Source: Pinibacter soli
GTDB lineage: Bacteria > Bacteroidota > Bacteroidia > Chitinophagales > Chitinophagaceae
Direction: 5' to 3'
DNA length: 64,000 nucleotides
NCBI RefSeq assembly: GCF_029961145.1
Contig: NZ_JASBRG010000003.1
Location: forward strand, 248,001 to 312,000
In this document: in pieces, positions 1-10,200 of the stretch
How positions within the stretch are numbered: the first letter of the stretch is position 1
Layout of the letters: the number at the start of each line of letters is the position of its first letter
The notes under the pieces: model-generated
The model's input: only the letters and a program-made list of their open reading frames with translations
Database searches by the model: none
Told to the model about the DNA's origin: nothing
Translations under genes and position numbers: made by a program

Positions 1-741
1 GCATACATCACAAAGAATTTTCCTTCACTTTGGTTCATTGAAGTTAATGCTTCTTATTATGGTTTCTTTTCCAACAATAATACTTTAGACAGTATAAAAA
101 CAACTGACTACTACGATCAATACATTCAAGGTGCGGGCCACCTGGGAAAAGATTTTAGAAGTTACTACAAAGGCGAAGTAAAAATGGGCGACACGCCGTC
201 TCTGCTATACATGATGGATGGCGACCCGAATGATCCGACGCGTGAAAGCTGGGGCGGTAGTTTTGAAAAGTTCCGGTATAGTCCGCATGTAGTGTTCAAT
301 CGTGTTACTGATGTAAATGACACCGTAGCATTTTGCAGTGTTGTTGAGTTTCATTTCAAAGGGCCGTCAATAAATATTCCTGCTGACTCCATTTGTTTTT
401 GGATGGAAACAACTTATAAAAATGTTGTACAGAAATGGCCGGGCTATTATCTTGGAAATGGTGAGTACGGCATCAAATACGCACCCAAACAAGCCGAAGT
501 CTTAAGCTATAATTTTTCCTCTGACATTGAAGGGTTTTCATTGCCGCAGGGTAAGTTGGTGGTGACCAATCTTTGGCCGGGCAAACACAATGCGGACGAT
601 TATAAATTGGGAGACAACTGGTACACTGACAAATCCGATCCGCAACTGTATGACGGAAAAATTCAAGGAGGAAAAACAATTACGAAGTGGAGAAAAGATG
701 TGCTGCTGGATTGGGCAAAACGTTGGCAATGGCTGAAATAG
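1..741 (+). CDS. DUF1593 (nucleoside hydrolase-like) secreted protein, 3' part only
   Basis: The reading frame is open from the first base, so the start lies outside the window; 246 residues remain. The segment GDTPSLLYMM followed by a Trp-Gly-Gly stretch (SWGGSF) resembles the end of the nucleoside hydrolase-like domain of DUF1593 proteins. After it comes a beta-rich C-terminal domain of the kind found in the Sde182-type cellulose-binding protein group. Proteins of this family occur in Bacteroidota pectin and rhamnogalacturonan loci, but their reaction is not firmly established. The stop lies 28 bp before a GH28 gene on the same strand, so the two are probably co-transcribed. The family call is from remembered motif similarity. 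The role in pectin breakdown is inferred from neighbours. Confidence 0.7.
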   Translation, partial: AYITKNFPSLWFIEVNASYYGFFSNNNTLDSIKTTDYYDQYIQGAGHLGKDFRSYYKGEVKMGDTPSLLYMMDGDPNDPTRESWGGSFEKFRYSPHVVFNRVTDVNDTVAFCSVVEFHFKGPSINIPADSICFWMETTYKNVVQKWPGYYLGNGEYGIKYAPKQAEVLSYNFSSDIEGFSLPQGKLVVTNLWPGKHNADDYKLGDNWYTDKSDPQLYDGKIQGGKTITKWRKDVLLDWAKRWQWLK

Positions 742-769
742 ATTTTTACATTGAAGAATACAAACGACT

Positions 770-2029
770 ATGGAAATCAGATCAGGACTTTTTGCGTTTT
801 TGTTAGCCATTGCAATGGTAAATGTTGCAACCGCACAATACACAAAGCTTCCTTCTATTGCGGATAAAAATTATCCGGTAACAGACTTTGGTGCCGTAGG
901 CGATGGCAGCACGCTGAACACAAAAAGTATACAGTCTGCACTGGATAAGGCTTCGGCCAATGGTGGTTGTGTTGTAATACCTGCCGGAGTTTTTCTTTGC
1001 GGTCCATTAACCATTGGTGGGAAAACTGCTTTGAGAATTGAAAAAGGCGCCGTTCTTCGCTTAAGAAATGATGTGGACACCTATCCTGCAGTTAACAACA
1101 GGTATCTGAACTTTATAAATATTTCTGGTGCTTCTGATGTTAAAATATGCGGCGAGGGAACGATTGATGGACAAGGAGAAATCTGGTGGAAAAAATTCAC
1201 TGCAAAGGAAATAACTAATCGCCGTCCGCAAATGGTTTTCATTGAAAATGCACAACGTTTGGAAATAAGCGGCATTACTTTTTTGAATCCGCCCAATACG
1301 CATCTGTCGATAAAAGATGGAACAGATGTGTACATTCACGGCATTCGCATCGTGGCACCTGCCAATTCCCGCAATACAGACGGCATCAATATTTCCGCTA
1401 AAAATTGTACTATTGAAGATTGCGATATCAGAACGGGAGATGATAATATTGCCATCAATTTTGGCAACAGGAACAACTCCGCTACCGAACCTGAATGCAG
1501 TAATATTGTTGTGAAGAATTGTTTCTTCGGTGTTGGCCATGGCATGTCTATTGGCAGCTTTACTTCAGGTGGTTTGAAGAATTTAAGTGTGAGCAACTGC
1601 AAATTTGATGGTACTACTTCAGCCATTAGAATTAAGACTGCAAGAGGCAGAGGCGGCCTTGTTGAAAATGTGAGCTATAGCGACATTGACATTAAAGATT
1701 CTAAATGGCCCATCTTTATTTCTGAATATTATCCAAGAGAGCCTGATACTCCCGAAGCAGACACAACAACGGTGGCGACAGCATTTTGCCCGGTGTACAA
1801 AAACATCGCACTGAAAAACATTACAGTAACGGGCGCAACGGATGCGATCAAAATCAACGGCATTCCTGAATCTCCGATACAAGGCATAATTTTCGAAAAT
1901 GTGAAAATCAATGCAAAAAACGGCGCACAGATATATAATGCAAAGCAGGTGAAATTTGTAAAGTGCAGGATTAATGTGGAGAAAGGTGAGGTGTTGAAGA
2001 CGTATAATGCGGAGGTAGAAGGAATGTGA
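770..2029 (+). CDS. GH28 polygalacturonase-type glycoside hydrolase
   Basis: Predicted secreted enzyme that hydrolyses galacturonosyl linkages in pectin, acting in the periplasm or at the cell surface. A signal peptide covers about residues 1-23 (ending TAQ). The rest is a right-handed beta-helix with all four GH28 signatures in order: NTD at 202-204, GDD at 223-225, GHG at 256-258 and RIK at 287-289. These carry the catalytic aspartates, the histidine and the substrate-binding Arg/Lys. The length of 419 residues is normal for the family. Endo or exo action, and homogalacturonan versus rhamnogalacturonan specificity, cannot be read from the motifs alone. The stop codon is followed at once by an A/T-rich inverted repeat. 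Confidence 0.93.
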   Translation: MEIRSGLFAFLLAIAMVNVATAQYTKLPSIADKNYPVTDFGAVGDGSTLNTKSIQSALDKASANGGCVVIPAGVFLCGPLTIGGKTALRIEKGAVLRLRNDVDTYPAVNNRYLNFINISGASDVKICGEGTIDGQGEIWWKKFTAKEITNRRPQMVFIENAQRLEISGITFLNPPNTHLSIKDGTDVYIHGIRIVAPANSRNTDGINISAKNCTIEDCDIRTGDDNIAINFGNRNNSATEPECSNIVVKNCFFGVGHGMSIGSFTSGGLKNLSVSNCKFDGTTSAIRIKTARGRGGLVENVSYSDIDIKDSKWPIFISEYYPREPDTPEADTTTVATAFCPVYKNIALKNITVTGATDAIKINGIPESPIQGIIFENVKINAKNGAQIYNAKQVKFVKCRINVEKGEVLKTYNAEVEGM

Positions 2030-2168
2030 AAATTTGAGGATTTGAAAACTTTAAAATGCATTGTGTGCAGCTTTGGAACTTTATTTGGTCCTGTTTCTGG
2101 TTCGAGGTTGTATATTAATAATGAAACTTGCACTGACAGAATTTTCAAATTTTCAAATCTTCAAATTT
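2030..2168. repeat. A/T-rich inverted repeat in the GH28-regulator spacer
   Basis: The left arm (2030-2057) and right arm (2140-2168) are imperfect reverse complements built from tandem copies of a unit like ATTTGAAAA, with about three mismatches over 28 bp. The arms enclose about 80 bp of unremarkable sequence. Similar paired arms sit in several other spacers of this window. It may act as a transcript-end hairpin or be a decayed mobile repeat. Confidence 0.6.
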
Positions 2169-2217
2169 TCAAATTGTGATCCAAACGGTGTAATTTGACT
2201 TCTGGTTGGGAGGCTCC

Positions 2218-5200
2218 ATGATTATGCTTGTACGACTGCTGCTGATAACTGCTTTTATTGTTTCCTTGCATAGCGCCTGGGCGCAGCCTAAATGCAAGAT
2301 CGAATATTATTCTGCTGAAGACGGATTATCTCATGATGTCGCCACCTGTGTGGTTAAGGATCGGGAGGGATTTATGTGGTTCGGGTCCTGGAACGGAATT
2401 AACCGTTTCGACGGTCACACATTTATTTCTTACAAATCTTCCGCTGGTGATATGTCGCAATTAACGAACGACAGGATCGACCAGATCGTCGAAGATCAAT
2501 CAAATCATTTATGGTTGAAGGCATACGACAAGGAGTTTTATCGTTTTGATAAGGCAACAGAAGACTTTTATCCGGTTTCCCGGATCCTGAATAAAAATAC
2601 AAAGAAGAAAGTTCTGTTTTACAAAATCATAGAAGCATCAGAAGGGTTTGTATGGGTGCAGTCTGAAGGGCAGGGCCTCTATTGCATTCCGCAATCTGGC
2701 GACTCGACGAACAATATTGTGGTCTACAATAAAGATGCTGCTGCTGATTATTCTTTGGCATCCAACACCATCATTTTTTTCTACAGAGACCGCGAACATA
2801 AAATTTGGATAGGGACCTCGGAAGGGTTGTCCTGTCTGGAAAAAAGCGGATCAGGCATCTATAAAAATATCAAGCTTGATAAAAGTATCTCAAGCGGTTC
2901 AAGATTCACAGCCATCGCCGAAGATTCCTCACATATGTATATGAGTACGTCAACGGGCGAACTCGTTACATATGCAAAGAAGGAAAGGAAATTTACACAA
3001 CAGAAAATAATAGCGGCTTCTTTGAATGCACTTACACGTTCCCGAAGGATGGACATCTTATATGCCAGCACGTCTACCGGCGATATATTGAAGATCAGGC
3101 TGAACGATGGGGGCATTACCAAACTGCACTACAGCACAGGCGAATCATTGCATTCTATTTATGAAGACAGGGAAGGCACACTTTGGATTGAACCTGACAA
3201 GCGCGGCATCATCAGGTACAGCGATGGTTCCGGCTTCAGGTATTTTTCCAAAAATGATATTAACACGTTTGTTAGCAATGGTAGTCAGTATGCCATTGTT
3301 GAAGACAACAATGGCATCGTGTGGATAAATTTGAAAGGTGGCGGCTTTGGTTACTACGATGCTACAAAGAATTCCTTCGAATATTTTTTGGATAATCAAA
3401 ACGGTAGCCATCCTAAGTTTTCGAACATTGTACACAATATATATTATGATGACTTCGGAGCACTTTGGCTGACACCGGATGAAAGAGGCGTGATTAAAAT
3501 TATTTCGCAGGCCAATGAATTTAAACAACAATTACTGGTTGAGCCAGGAACATTTAAACCGGACAATGAGATAAGGGGCATTTTGTATGACAATAAAGAA
3601 AGACTTTGGCTAGGCGCAAAAAGCGGAAAATTATATGTCAGGCAGAATGATAAATGGGTTACAGGTCTTTTTGTAAATGAGCCCACTGCAGGCTTTGGGC
3701 AGGTGTATTGCATGATGCAGGATAGTCACAATAATATTTGGCTGGGTACAAAAGCAAATGGTTTGTTTAAAGCAACACCTATCGACAAAGATCAAAGCAA
3801 ATACAGGGTGACTCATTTTTTCCCAAACCCTGCCAATCCAAATAGTCTAGCCAGCGATGAAATATATGCATTGCTCGAAGACCATAAGGGTCGCATCTGG
3901 ATTGGTTCGTATGAAAATGGATTGTCGATGATTGCGAATGATGGCGATTCTGTAAAGTTTGTCCACACAGGCAATGCATTTCAAAACTATCCTAAAGAAG
4001 CGTTCCGTAAGATTCGCCACATGGCATTGGATGGTGCCGACAACATCTGGATCGCCACTACCGATGGCTTATTGTTGCTGGATGCAAATGATCAGCATTC
4101 ACCTGTTTATAACTACACTGCCTATAGAAAAATTCCGGGCGACAAACAGAGCCTTGGCGACAACGACATTCAATTTGTTTACCGCGATTCTAAAAATAAA
4201 ATGTGGGTCGCAACTTCCGGAGGTGGCCTTGGGCTTGCCATTGGTACAGATCCGATGAAGGAGCTGAAGTTCAAAAATTACACGCCTAAAGAAGGTTTGC
4301 CAAATGGATATGTGCTCAGTTGTGTGGAAGACAGGAATCGAAATTTGTGGATTGCAACAGAGTACGGTCTTTCAAAACTGAACCTTGAAACGGATGTGAT
4401 CAGAAGTTATGATTCTTATGATGGTTTGCCAAAGGTTGGTTACTCTGAAGCAGCCTGCACTATTTTGCCAAATGGCCATATTGTCTTCGGTGCCATCAAA
4501 GGCTATCTGTCGTTCGATCCTGCACGAATCGGCACTTATCGCATACCAGCAAAAATCGCACTCACCAATTTGCAGATCAATAATGAAGACGCAGGCCCCG
4601 GAGCCAATAGCGAAGTGTTGAAGGAAAATATCAATTATGTGAATTCACTCACGCTGCGTTATAATGAAAATATAATCAGCATTGACTATGCAATCCTTGA
4701 TCAGCAATCGAGCGACAGGCAGGAGTTTGGGTTCCGTCTTCTTGGGTTTGATACCACCTGGCACAACAACGGTTTGCAGAGAAGAACAACTTATACAAAC
4801 CTTCCGCCGGGGCATTATGTATTTGAAGTAAAAATGCTCAACAGTGATCTCTATGCTAACACTCCATACCGCCGTTTGAGCATTACTATATTGCCACCGT
4901 GGTGGAAAACATGGTGGGCCTATCTTTTGTATGCAATTGCTCTTGCTATACTGATTTGGTTCATTAGAAGAACCGCACTAACAATGCTGCGCCTGCGGCA
5001 AAAAATTGCGCTGGAGCAAAAGCTTGCTGAGTTGAAAGTTAATTTCTTTACCAATGTTTCTCACGAGCTAAGAACGCCACTCACGCTGATTATCAATCCT
5101 ATTGAGGAATTGGCCCGCAAAGAAAATTTATCCGAGCAGGGCGCTGCCTATGTAAATGTTGTGCGCAAGAATGCCAATAGAATGGTGCGCTTTATTAATC

Positions 5201-6609
5201 AGTTGTTAGATCTGCGTAAACTGGAGAACAAGAAAACGACACTTCATATTTCTAACGTAGAAATTGTAGCGCTTGTGCAATCCATCTGTGATCATTTTAC
5301 AGAAGCGGCAAAAGATAAAAGAATAACAATCGAAGTTGCTGCGGACCAGCATGAACTTTGTGCGTGGGTAGATGCTGAAAAACTGGATGTAGTCATTTAC
5401 AATCTTTTGTCGAATGCATTGAAGTTTACACCGGATGGTAAACGTATAGAAGTAAAAATCAAAAAGCTTCACGATGGAAAGAATTTCTCGATTGCTGTTT
5501 GCGATCAGGGGCCGGGTGTGCTGCCGAATAAACTCGACGAAATATTTAAACTCTTTTACGCCAGTGATCATTCTGCCGGAAGAGATGTAAAAGGCATTGG
5601 CATTGGACTGGCATTGTCGAAAGAACTCGTTGAGTTACACGGCGGAGAAATTGCCGCAACAAATAATAAAGAAGAAGGGCTGACTGTGACCATTACGATG
5701 CAATCAGGAAAAGAACATTACAAGGGCGACCATATTTCATTTGTTGATTTGCCGGCAAAAGTTTCGAGTGCTGAAAAAGCAGTCGAGCAGTCGTCTTTAT
5801 CTTCATTGGCGCCTAAGAACCAGCATGGAGAGCAAACGCCACTCGTTTTATTGGTAGAAGATAATAATGAGCTGCGCAATTTTTTGACCGGTCAACTCGG
5901 AGAATTCTATAGGGTAGAGGTAGCGGCAAATGGAAAAGAAGGACTGGAAAAAGCGATAGCGTTGGTTCCGGATCTCATTGTAAGCGACATAATGATGCCG
6001 ATGATGGATGGCATACAAATGCTGAACGAAATAAAGAACGATGTCAACACCAGTCATATTCCCGTGGTGCTGCTGTCTGCAAAATATTCCATTGAAAGTC
6101 AGATTGAAGGGTTGCAATACGGAGCCGATTATTATATTACCAAACCGTTCAACAATAGCTTTCTCATTGCTTCTATCGACAACCTGATACGCCAGCGAAG
6201 AAAATTATTCGAATCGCTGGTAGAAAAGAAAACAGTGTTGGAACTGAGTCCGCAAGAATCGCTTGTCATCACTTCAAAAGATGAAACCTTTCTGAAAGAA
6301 GTGATTAAAATTGTGGAAGACAATATGGGCAATTACGACTTTAACATTGAATCCGTAGCTGAAGGTATGGCGATGAGCCGCACTACTTTTTATAAAAAAT
6401 TCAAAAGTCTTACCAATTTAACGCCTGTAGAATTTGTACGCGACATGCGCTTGCAAAAGGCGAAGCAATATCTCGACGCCGGCGAAAATACGATCTCCGA
6501 GGTCGCATACATTGTCGGCTTCAACAATCCGAAATATTTCAGCACCTGCTTCAGGGAGAAGTACAATGTTTCGCCGTCGGAATATGTGAAGACAAATTTG
6601 AAAATTTGA
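2218..6609 (+). CDS. Hybrid two-component system sensor/regulator (HTCS)
   Basis: One-protein sensor and transcription activator for the adjacent pectin locus; it sits in the inner membrane with a periplasmic sensor. Order of parts: signal peptide (about 1-23), two beta-propellers of Reg_prop repeats (many DxxGxxWIGT-like units, about 30-760), Y_Y_Y domain (about 770-895), membrane segment (about 898-920), histidine kinase with the phospho-accepting His near 949 in the motif SHELRTPL, ATPase domain (about 1055-1170), receiver with Asp near 1257 in SDIMMP, and a C-terminal AraC helix-turn-helix pair (about 1355-1463). The frame also has an upstream TTG at 2206; ATG 2218 is preferred because it starts a clean signal peptide. 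The last codons and stop lie inside an A/T repeat. Known HTCS proteins bind oligosaccharides directly; a pectic ligand is inferred from neighbours. Confidence 0.95.
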   Translation: MIMLVRLLLITAFIVSLHSAWAQPKCKIEYYSAEDGLSHDVATCVVKDREGFMWFGSWNGINRFDGHTFISYKSSAGDMSQLTNDRIDQIVEDQSNHLWLKAYDKEFYRFDKATEDFYPVSRILNKNTKKKVLFYKIIEASEGFVWVQSEGQGLYCIPQSGDSTNNIVVYNKDAAADYSLASNTIIFFYRDREHKIWIGTSEGLSCLEKSGSGIYKNIKLDKSISSGSRFTAIAEDSSHMYMSTSTGELVTYAKKERKFTQQKIIAASLNALTRSRRMDILYASTSTGDILKIRLNDGGITKLHYSTGESLHSIYEDREGTLWIEPDKRGIIRYSDGSGFRYFSKNDINTFVSNGSQYAIVEDNNGIVWINLKGGGFGYYDATKNSFEYFLDNQNGSHPKFSNIVHNIYYDDFGALWLTPDERGVIKIISQANEFKQQLLVEPGTFKPDNEIRGILYDNKERLWLGAKSGKLYVRQNDKWVTGLFVNEPTAGFGQVYCMMQDSHNNIWLGTKANGLFKATPIDKDQSKYRVTHFFPNPANPNSLASDEIYALLEDHKGRIWIGSYENGLSMIANDGDSVKFVHTGNAFQNYPKEAFRKIRHMALDGADNIWIATTDGLLLLDANDQHSPVYNYTAYRKIPGDKQSLGDNDIQFVYRDSKNKMWVATSGGGLGLAIGTDPMKELKFKNYTPKEGLPNGYVLSCVEDRNRNLWIATEYGLSKLNLETDVIRSYDSYDGLPKVGYSEAACTILPNGHIVFGAIKGYLSFDPARIGTYRIPAKIALTNLQINNEDAGPGANSEVLKENINYVNSLTLRYNENIISIDYAILDQQSSDRQEFGFRLLGFDTTWHNNGLQRRTTYTNLPPGHYVFEVKMLNSDLYANTPYRRLSITILPPWWKTWWAYLLYAIALAILIWFIRRTALTMLRLRQKIALEQKLAELKVNFFTNVSHELRTPLTLIINPIEELARKENLSEQGAAYVNVVRKNANRMVRFINQLLDLRKLENKKTTLHISNVEIVALVQSICDHFTEAAKDKRITIEVAADQHELCAWVDAEKLDVVIYNLLSNALKFTPDGKRIEVKIKKLHDGKNFSIAVCDQGPGVLPNKLDEIFKLFYASDHSAGRDVKGIGIGLALSKELVELHGGEIAATNNKEEGLTVTITMQSGKEHYKGDHISFVDLPAKVSSAEKAVEQSSLSSLAPKNQHGEQTPLVLLVEDNNELRNFLTGQLGEFYRVEVAANGKEGLEKAIALVPDLIVSDIMMPMMDGIQMLNEIKNDVNTSHIPVVLLSAKYSIESQIEGLQYGADYYITKPFNNSFLIASIDNLIRQRRKLFESLVEKKTVLELSPQESLVITSKDETFLKEVIKIVEDNMGNYDFNIESVAEGMAMSRTTFYKKFKSLTNLTPVEFVRDMRLQKAKQYLDAGENTISEVAYIVGFNNPKYFSTCFREKYNVSPSEYVKTNLKI

Positions 6610-6630
6610 TGATTTGAAAATTTGAAAATG
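6594..6630. repeat. A/T-rich short tandem repeat overlapping the HTCS stop
   Basis: Tandem copies of an ATTTGAAAA-like unit start inside the last codons of the HTCS gene and continue about 20 bp past its stop. The final residues (NLKI) are therefore encoded by repeat sequence. No clear partner arm is visible downstream. Confidence 0.55.
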
Positions 6631-6639
6631 CTTGGCCTT

Positions 6640-6659
6640 GGTTCGTGTCCCCACGAACC
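6640..6659. repeat. Palindromic hairpin repeat (GGTTCGTG type), copy 1
   Basis: Perfect 8-bp stem GGTTCGTG / CACGAACC with a TCCC loop. The same 20-bp sequence occurs at 6740-6759 as its reverse complement. Confidence 0.8.
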
Positions 6660-6739
6660 GAAACGTCACTTCAACGCTTGGCCGTTTAAGGTTTAAATTC
6701 TCCTCTTATTATTGCAATATCATTTAAGCGCGGGATTTC

Positions 6740-6759
6740 GGTTCGTGGGGACACGAACC
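6740..6759. repeat. Palindromic hairpin repeat (GGTTCGTG type), copy 2, inverted
   Basis: Same stem as the copy at 6640 but with the loop reading GGGA, so the whole unit is inverted. It is immediately followed by another palindrome at 6770. Confidence 0.8.
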
Positions 6760-6769
6760 GAGGCCGTCC

Positions 6770-6794
6770 GTAGAGACGCATTGAATGCGTCTCT
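6770..6794. repeat. Palindromic repeat (GAGACGCAT type)
   Basis: Stem AGAGACGCAT / ATGCGTCTCT around a TGA centre. Related units lie at 6863-6886, 45445-45471 and 62991-63019. Stem bases change in step between the 6770 and 6863 copies (CAT/ATG here, CGT/ACG there). Confidence 0.8.
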
Positions 6795-6862
6795 GTAACA
6801 CCGTCGCGACGCAACAAAAAAATGTGAGGGTACGCATTTTACGCGAACATATTTCGGGTGCG

Positions 6863-6886
6863 GGAGACGCGTTGAACGCGTCTCTA
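6863..6886. repeat. Palindromic repeat (GAGACGCGT variant)
   Basis: Stem GAGACGCGT / ACGCGTCTC around TGA. Compared with the copy at 6770, one stem position differs on both sides and pairing is kept. The whole HTCS-to-SusC spacer (6610-7205) holds no convincing gene: it has these four palindromes in its first half and plain A/T-rich sequence after that. Confidence 0.8.
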
Positions 6887-7205
6887 CGGGCCGTACTGCC
6901 GAATAGAATTACAAATGTTGAAGTGTGCGACGCAAGCAAAGCTGATTTCTATTCAACTGCTGACTACCAAAAAATGCCTTCGACGCGAAGTTTACTGCAA
7001 GGCAAAAACGTCTATGCTTCATTTTTTAAACTATTGATTTTCAATAAAAAATATACGGTAACCAAAATTTGTACCTATTCCGTCAATAATCGAACCCCCT
7101 TTCTGCGGTTTTGAAATAGGTTTATGTCACGGGTAAAAACAGGTCGATGCACTCACCGGTTACCCTCGCTAACGAAGCTTATTTTTTAACCAAACGGCAA
7201 AGACG

Positions 7206-10200
7206 ATGCGTTTAATTGCTTATGAAAAAACAGTCCGGAACTGTTACTTTTCGTTCGGGCTCCACCCAACAAAAGCCTCCAAAATTTTCCGGTTTCTAAT
7301 CTTATTATTAGTAGTGTTGCAAACGCATGTAAATGCAAACACTGCTTCCAACAAAGTTCCTCATCGTTCTCCAGCGGGTGTTATTACCGGCAAGATCACG
7401 GACCCGAAGGGCGAACCGCTTTCCGGTGCCAGCGTGGCAGAAAAGGGAACTAAAAATCAAACCCTTTCTAAACCAGACGGAAGTTTTTCTCTGAGCGTGC
7501 AGAATGAGAAAGCGACACTCGTTATTTCCTTTGTGGGCCATGCCACAAAAGAGATAGTGGCAACGGCCGGTTCTACTGTTAATATAAAAATGGAGCAGGC
7601 AAACAACAGCATGGATGATATCGTGGTGATCGGCTACCAGGCGGTGCGCAAAAAAGATATGCTTGCGGCATCCTCATCAGTTACATCAAAAGATCTGAAG
7701 GATAATCCGCTCAACAACGCGGCGGAAGCATTGCAGGGAAAGCTTGCCGGTGTGCAGATCAGCATGACGGAAGGTGCACCTGGTTCAGACGCCGTGATCA
7801 ATATACGTGGCCGCGGTTCCATTACACAAAGTGGTGAGCCGCTGTATGTGGTAGATGGTATTCCGACAGATAACGCTTTGTCGATACTCAATCCACAGGA
7901 TATAGAATCGCTGGACGTTTTGAAAGATGCGGCATCAACTGCTATCTATGGATCAAGAGGTGCTAATGGCGTAATTGTGATCACAACAAAGGGTGGAAAA
8001 AATACCAATGGCAAAACGTCTGTAAACTTCAACATGTACCAGGGCGTGCAGAAATTGGCACAGAAAATTGATATGATGGGACCATATGATTTTGTATTGT
8101 ATCAATATGAAAGAGCATGGTGGCGCGGTGATACGGCTGGTGTTATAAAAAAATACATTCGCGATCCGTATAATTTCGACACGATTGAAACCTACAAAAT
8201 GAATCCTGGCTTTGACTGGCAGGAGCGTACCATGGGAGCCAACGCATATCAGTCTTCTTACAACGTGGGCGTATCTGGTGGTACAAACAAAACAACTTAC
8301 AACCTGAGCCTTACGGCAAATAAGCAACAGGGTATTTTGATCAACTCTGATCTTCAAAGGAAAAACCTTCAGTTCAGATTGGATCATAAAGCAACTGATC
8401 ATTTCAAATTTGGTTTTGGCAGCCGCTACACCGATCAATTGATCAGAGGTGCGGGTACTTCTGATGCTGCCGGTGCAGGTAGCAACAGGCTGCGTCAGTA
8501 CACACGCTACAAACCATTGATCATGCCGGGTGAAGAAGAAGACAGCTATGATCCCGATCTTGATCTGAACAATGCGGGTAATGGTTTCAACGTATTAAAC
8601 CCAATATTGCTGGCCAATGCAGAAACAAGAAACAGATACAATACACAGCTCAACTTCAACGGATATTTCCAGGTTGACCTTGTGAAAAATCTGTACTTCC
8701 GTTCTACAGCGGGCTACACTGTAAACTCTACACGCAATCAGTCTTTTGATGATACACTGACGAATAATGCGAAGACATACAACAAACAGCCGATAGTAAG
8801 TTTGGCAAACAGCAAAAGCGTACAGCTCACCAACTCAAACGTATTGACATACAGCAACCCTGCAATGTTTGGAAGCAAACACGGTTTGAATGTTTTGTTG
8901 GGTCAGGAAATTCAAAAAACAACAGTTACTTCCGATGCATTGACACTGCGCTATTTCCCTATAGGCATCACTGCTGATAAGGCTTTCAACAACCTGCAAT
9001 TAGCTGCTGCCTCCGCAACGGGTGCCATTCAGCCGAATCCAAGTTCATCGCAGGTGCCTACATCGCTGGCTTCGTTCTTCTCTACTATTGACTATAATTA
9101 TGGTGGAAAATATTTTGCAAAATTCACATTGCGTGCTGATGGAACTTCTATCTTCTCAACTGAGCATAGCTGGGGTTATTTCCCTTCAGGCGCAGTAGCA
9201 TGGAGAGTAAGCAAAGAGCATTTCTTTAACAGTTCAAAAGTGAATGATCTCCGTTTCCGCTACTCATACGGAACTGCGGGTAACAACAGGATCACTCCGT
9301 TTTCATACAGAACACAATACACAGCACCGGCAAGTGGCGGTTACGGTTTGAACGGTATATTAAACGGTATTTTCACACCTGCTAACCTTGGTAATCTTGA
9401 CCTCATGTGGGAAAGCCAGGTGGCACAGAACCTTGGCATGGACATCACGGTATTCAACAGATTTAATCTGACTGTTGATGCTTACTCCAATAAATCAAGC
9501 AATCTGTTGCTTAACCAGGCAATTCCTTCTTCAACAGGCTACACCACTCAGTTTCAGAATATCGGTTCTACACGCAACCGTGGTGTTGAGTTTCAGTTGT
9601 CTGCTAATATTGTGAGCAATAAAAACTTCAGCTACAATGCGAGTTTCAATATCTCATTTAATAAAAATAAAATCACATCGCTTGGACCTAACACTCAATT
9701 GCTAAGAAACTCTGGCTGGTTCAGCGGAAGCAATTTTCCTGCTGACTTTGTGCTGAAAGTAGGAGATGAAGTGGGTACGATGTATGGCTATGTAAACGAC
9801 GGATATTTCACATTGGATGACTTTGATACAAAGCCTTACTCCAATGCAAGCTATCCTGGCTATACAACGCAGTATACCCTGAAAAGCACAGTGGCAAACA
9901 ATTCTACATTGCTTGCAGACCCTATACAACCGGGTTCTCCTAAATACAAAGACATCAGCGGCCCCGGCGGAAAACCAGATGGTAAAGTGGATGTGGACAA
10001 TGACAGAACGATTATTGGTCATGCACAACCGAAGTTCTTCGGAGGTTTGAACCAGACGTTTGCATACAAAGGATTCGACCTTTCTATCTTTGTAAACTTT
10101 GTCTATGGCAACCAGGTTTTCAACGCGAACAAACTTGAGTATGCAAGTGCCTACGGTAGTGAAGTAAATTTATCTACAATAGATAACGATCGCTGGAGAA

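Noticed and set aside
1061-1540. A 159-residue minus-strand frame inside the first GH28 gene
   Set aside because: Shadow of a gene with all four catalytic motifs on the plus strand.
6785-7114. A 109-residue open frame in the HTCS-SusC spacer
   Set aside because: Its first part is the palindromic repeats themselves and the rest is plain A/T-rich spacer; no domain or signal peptide.
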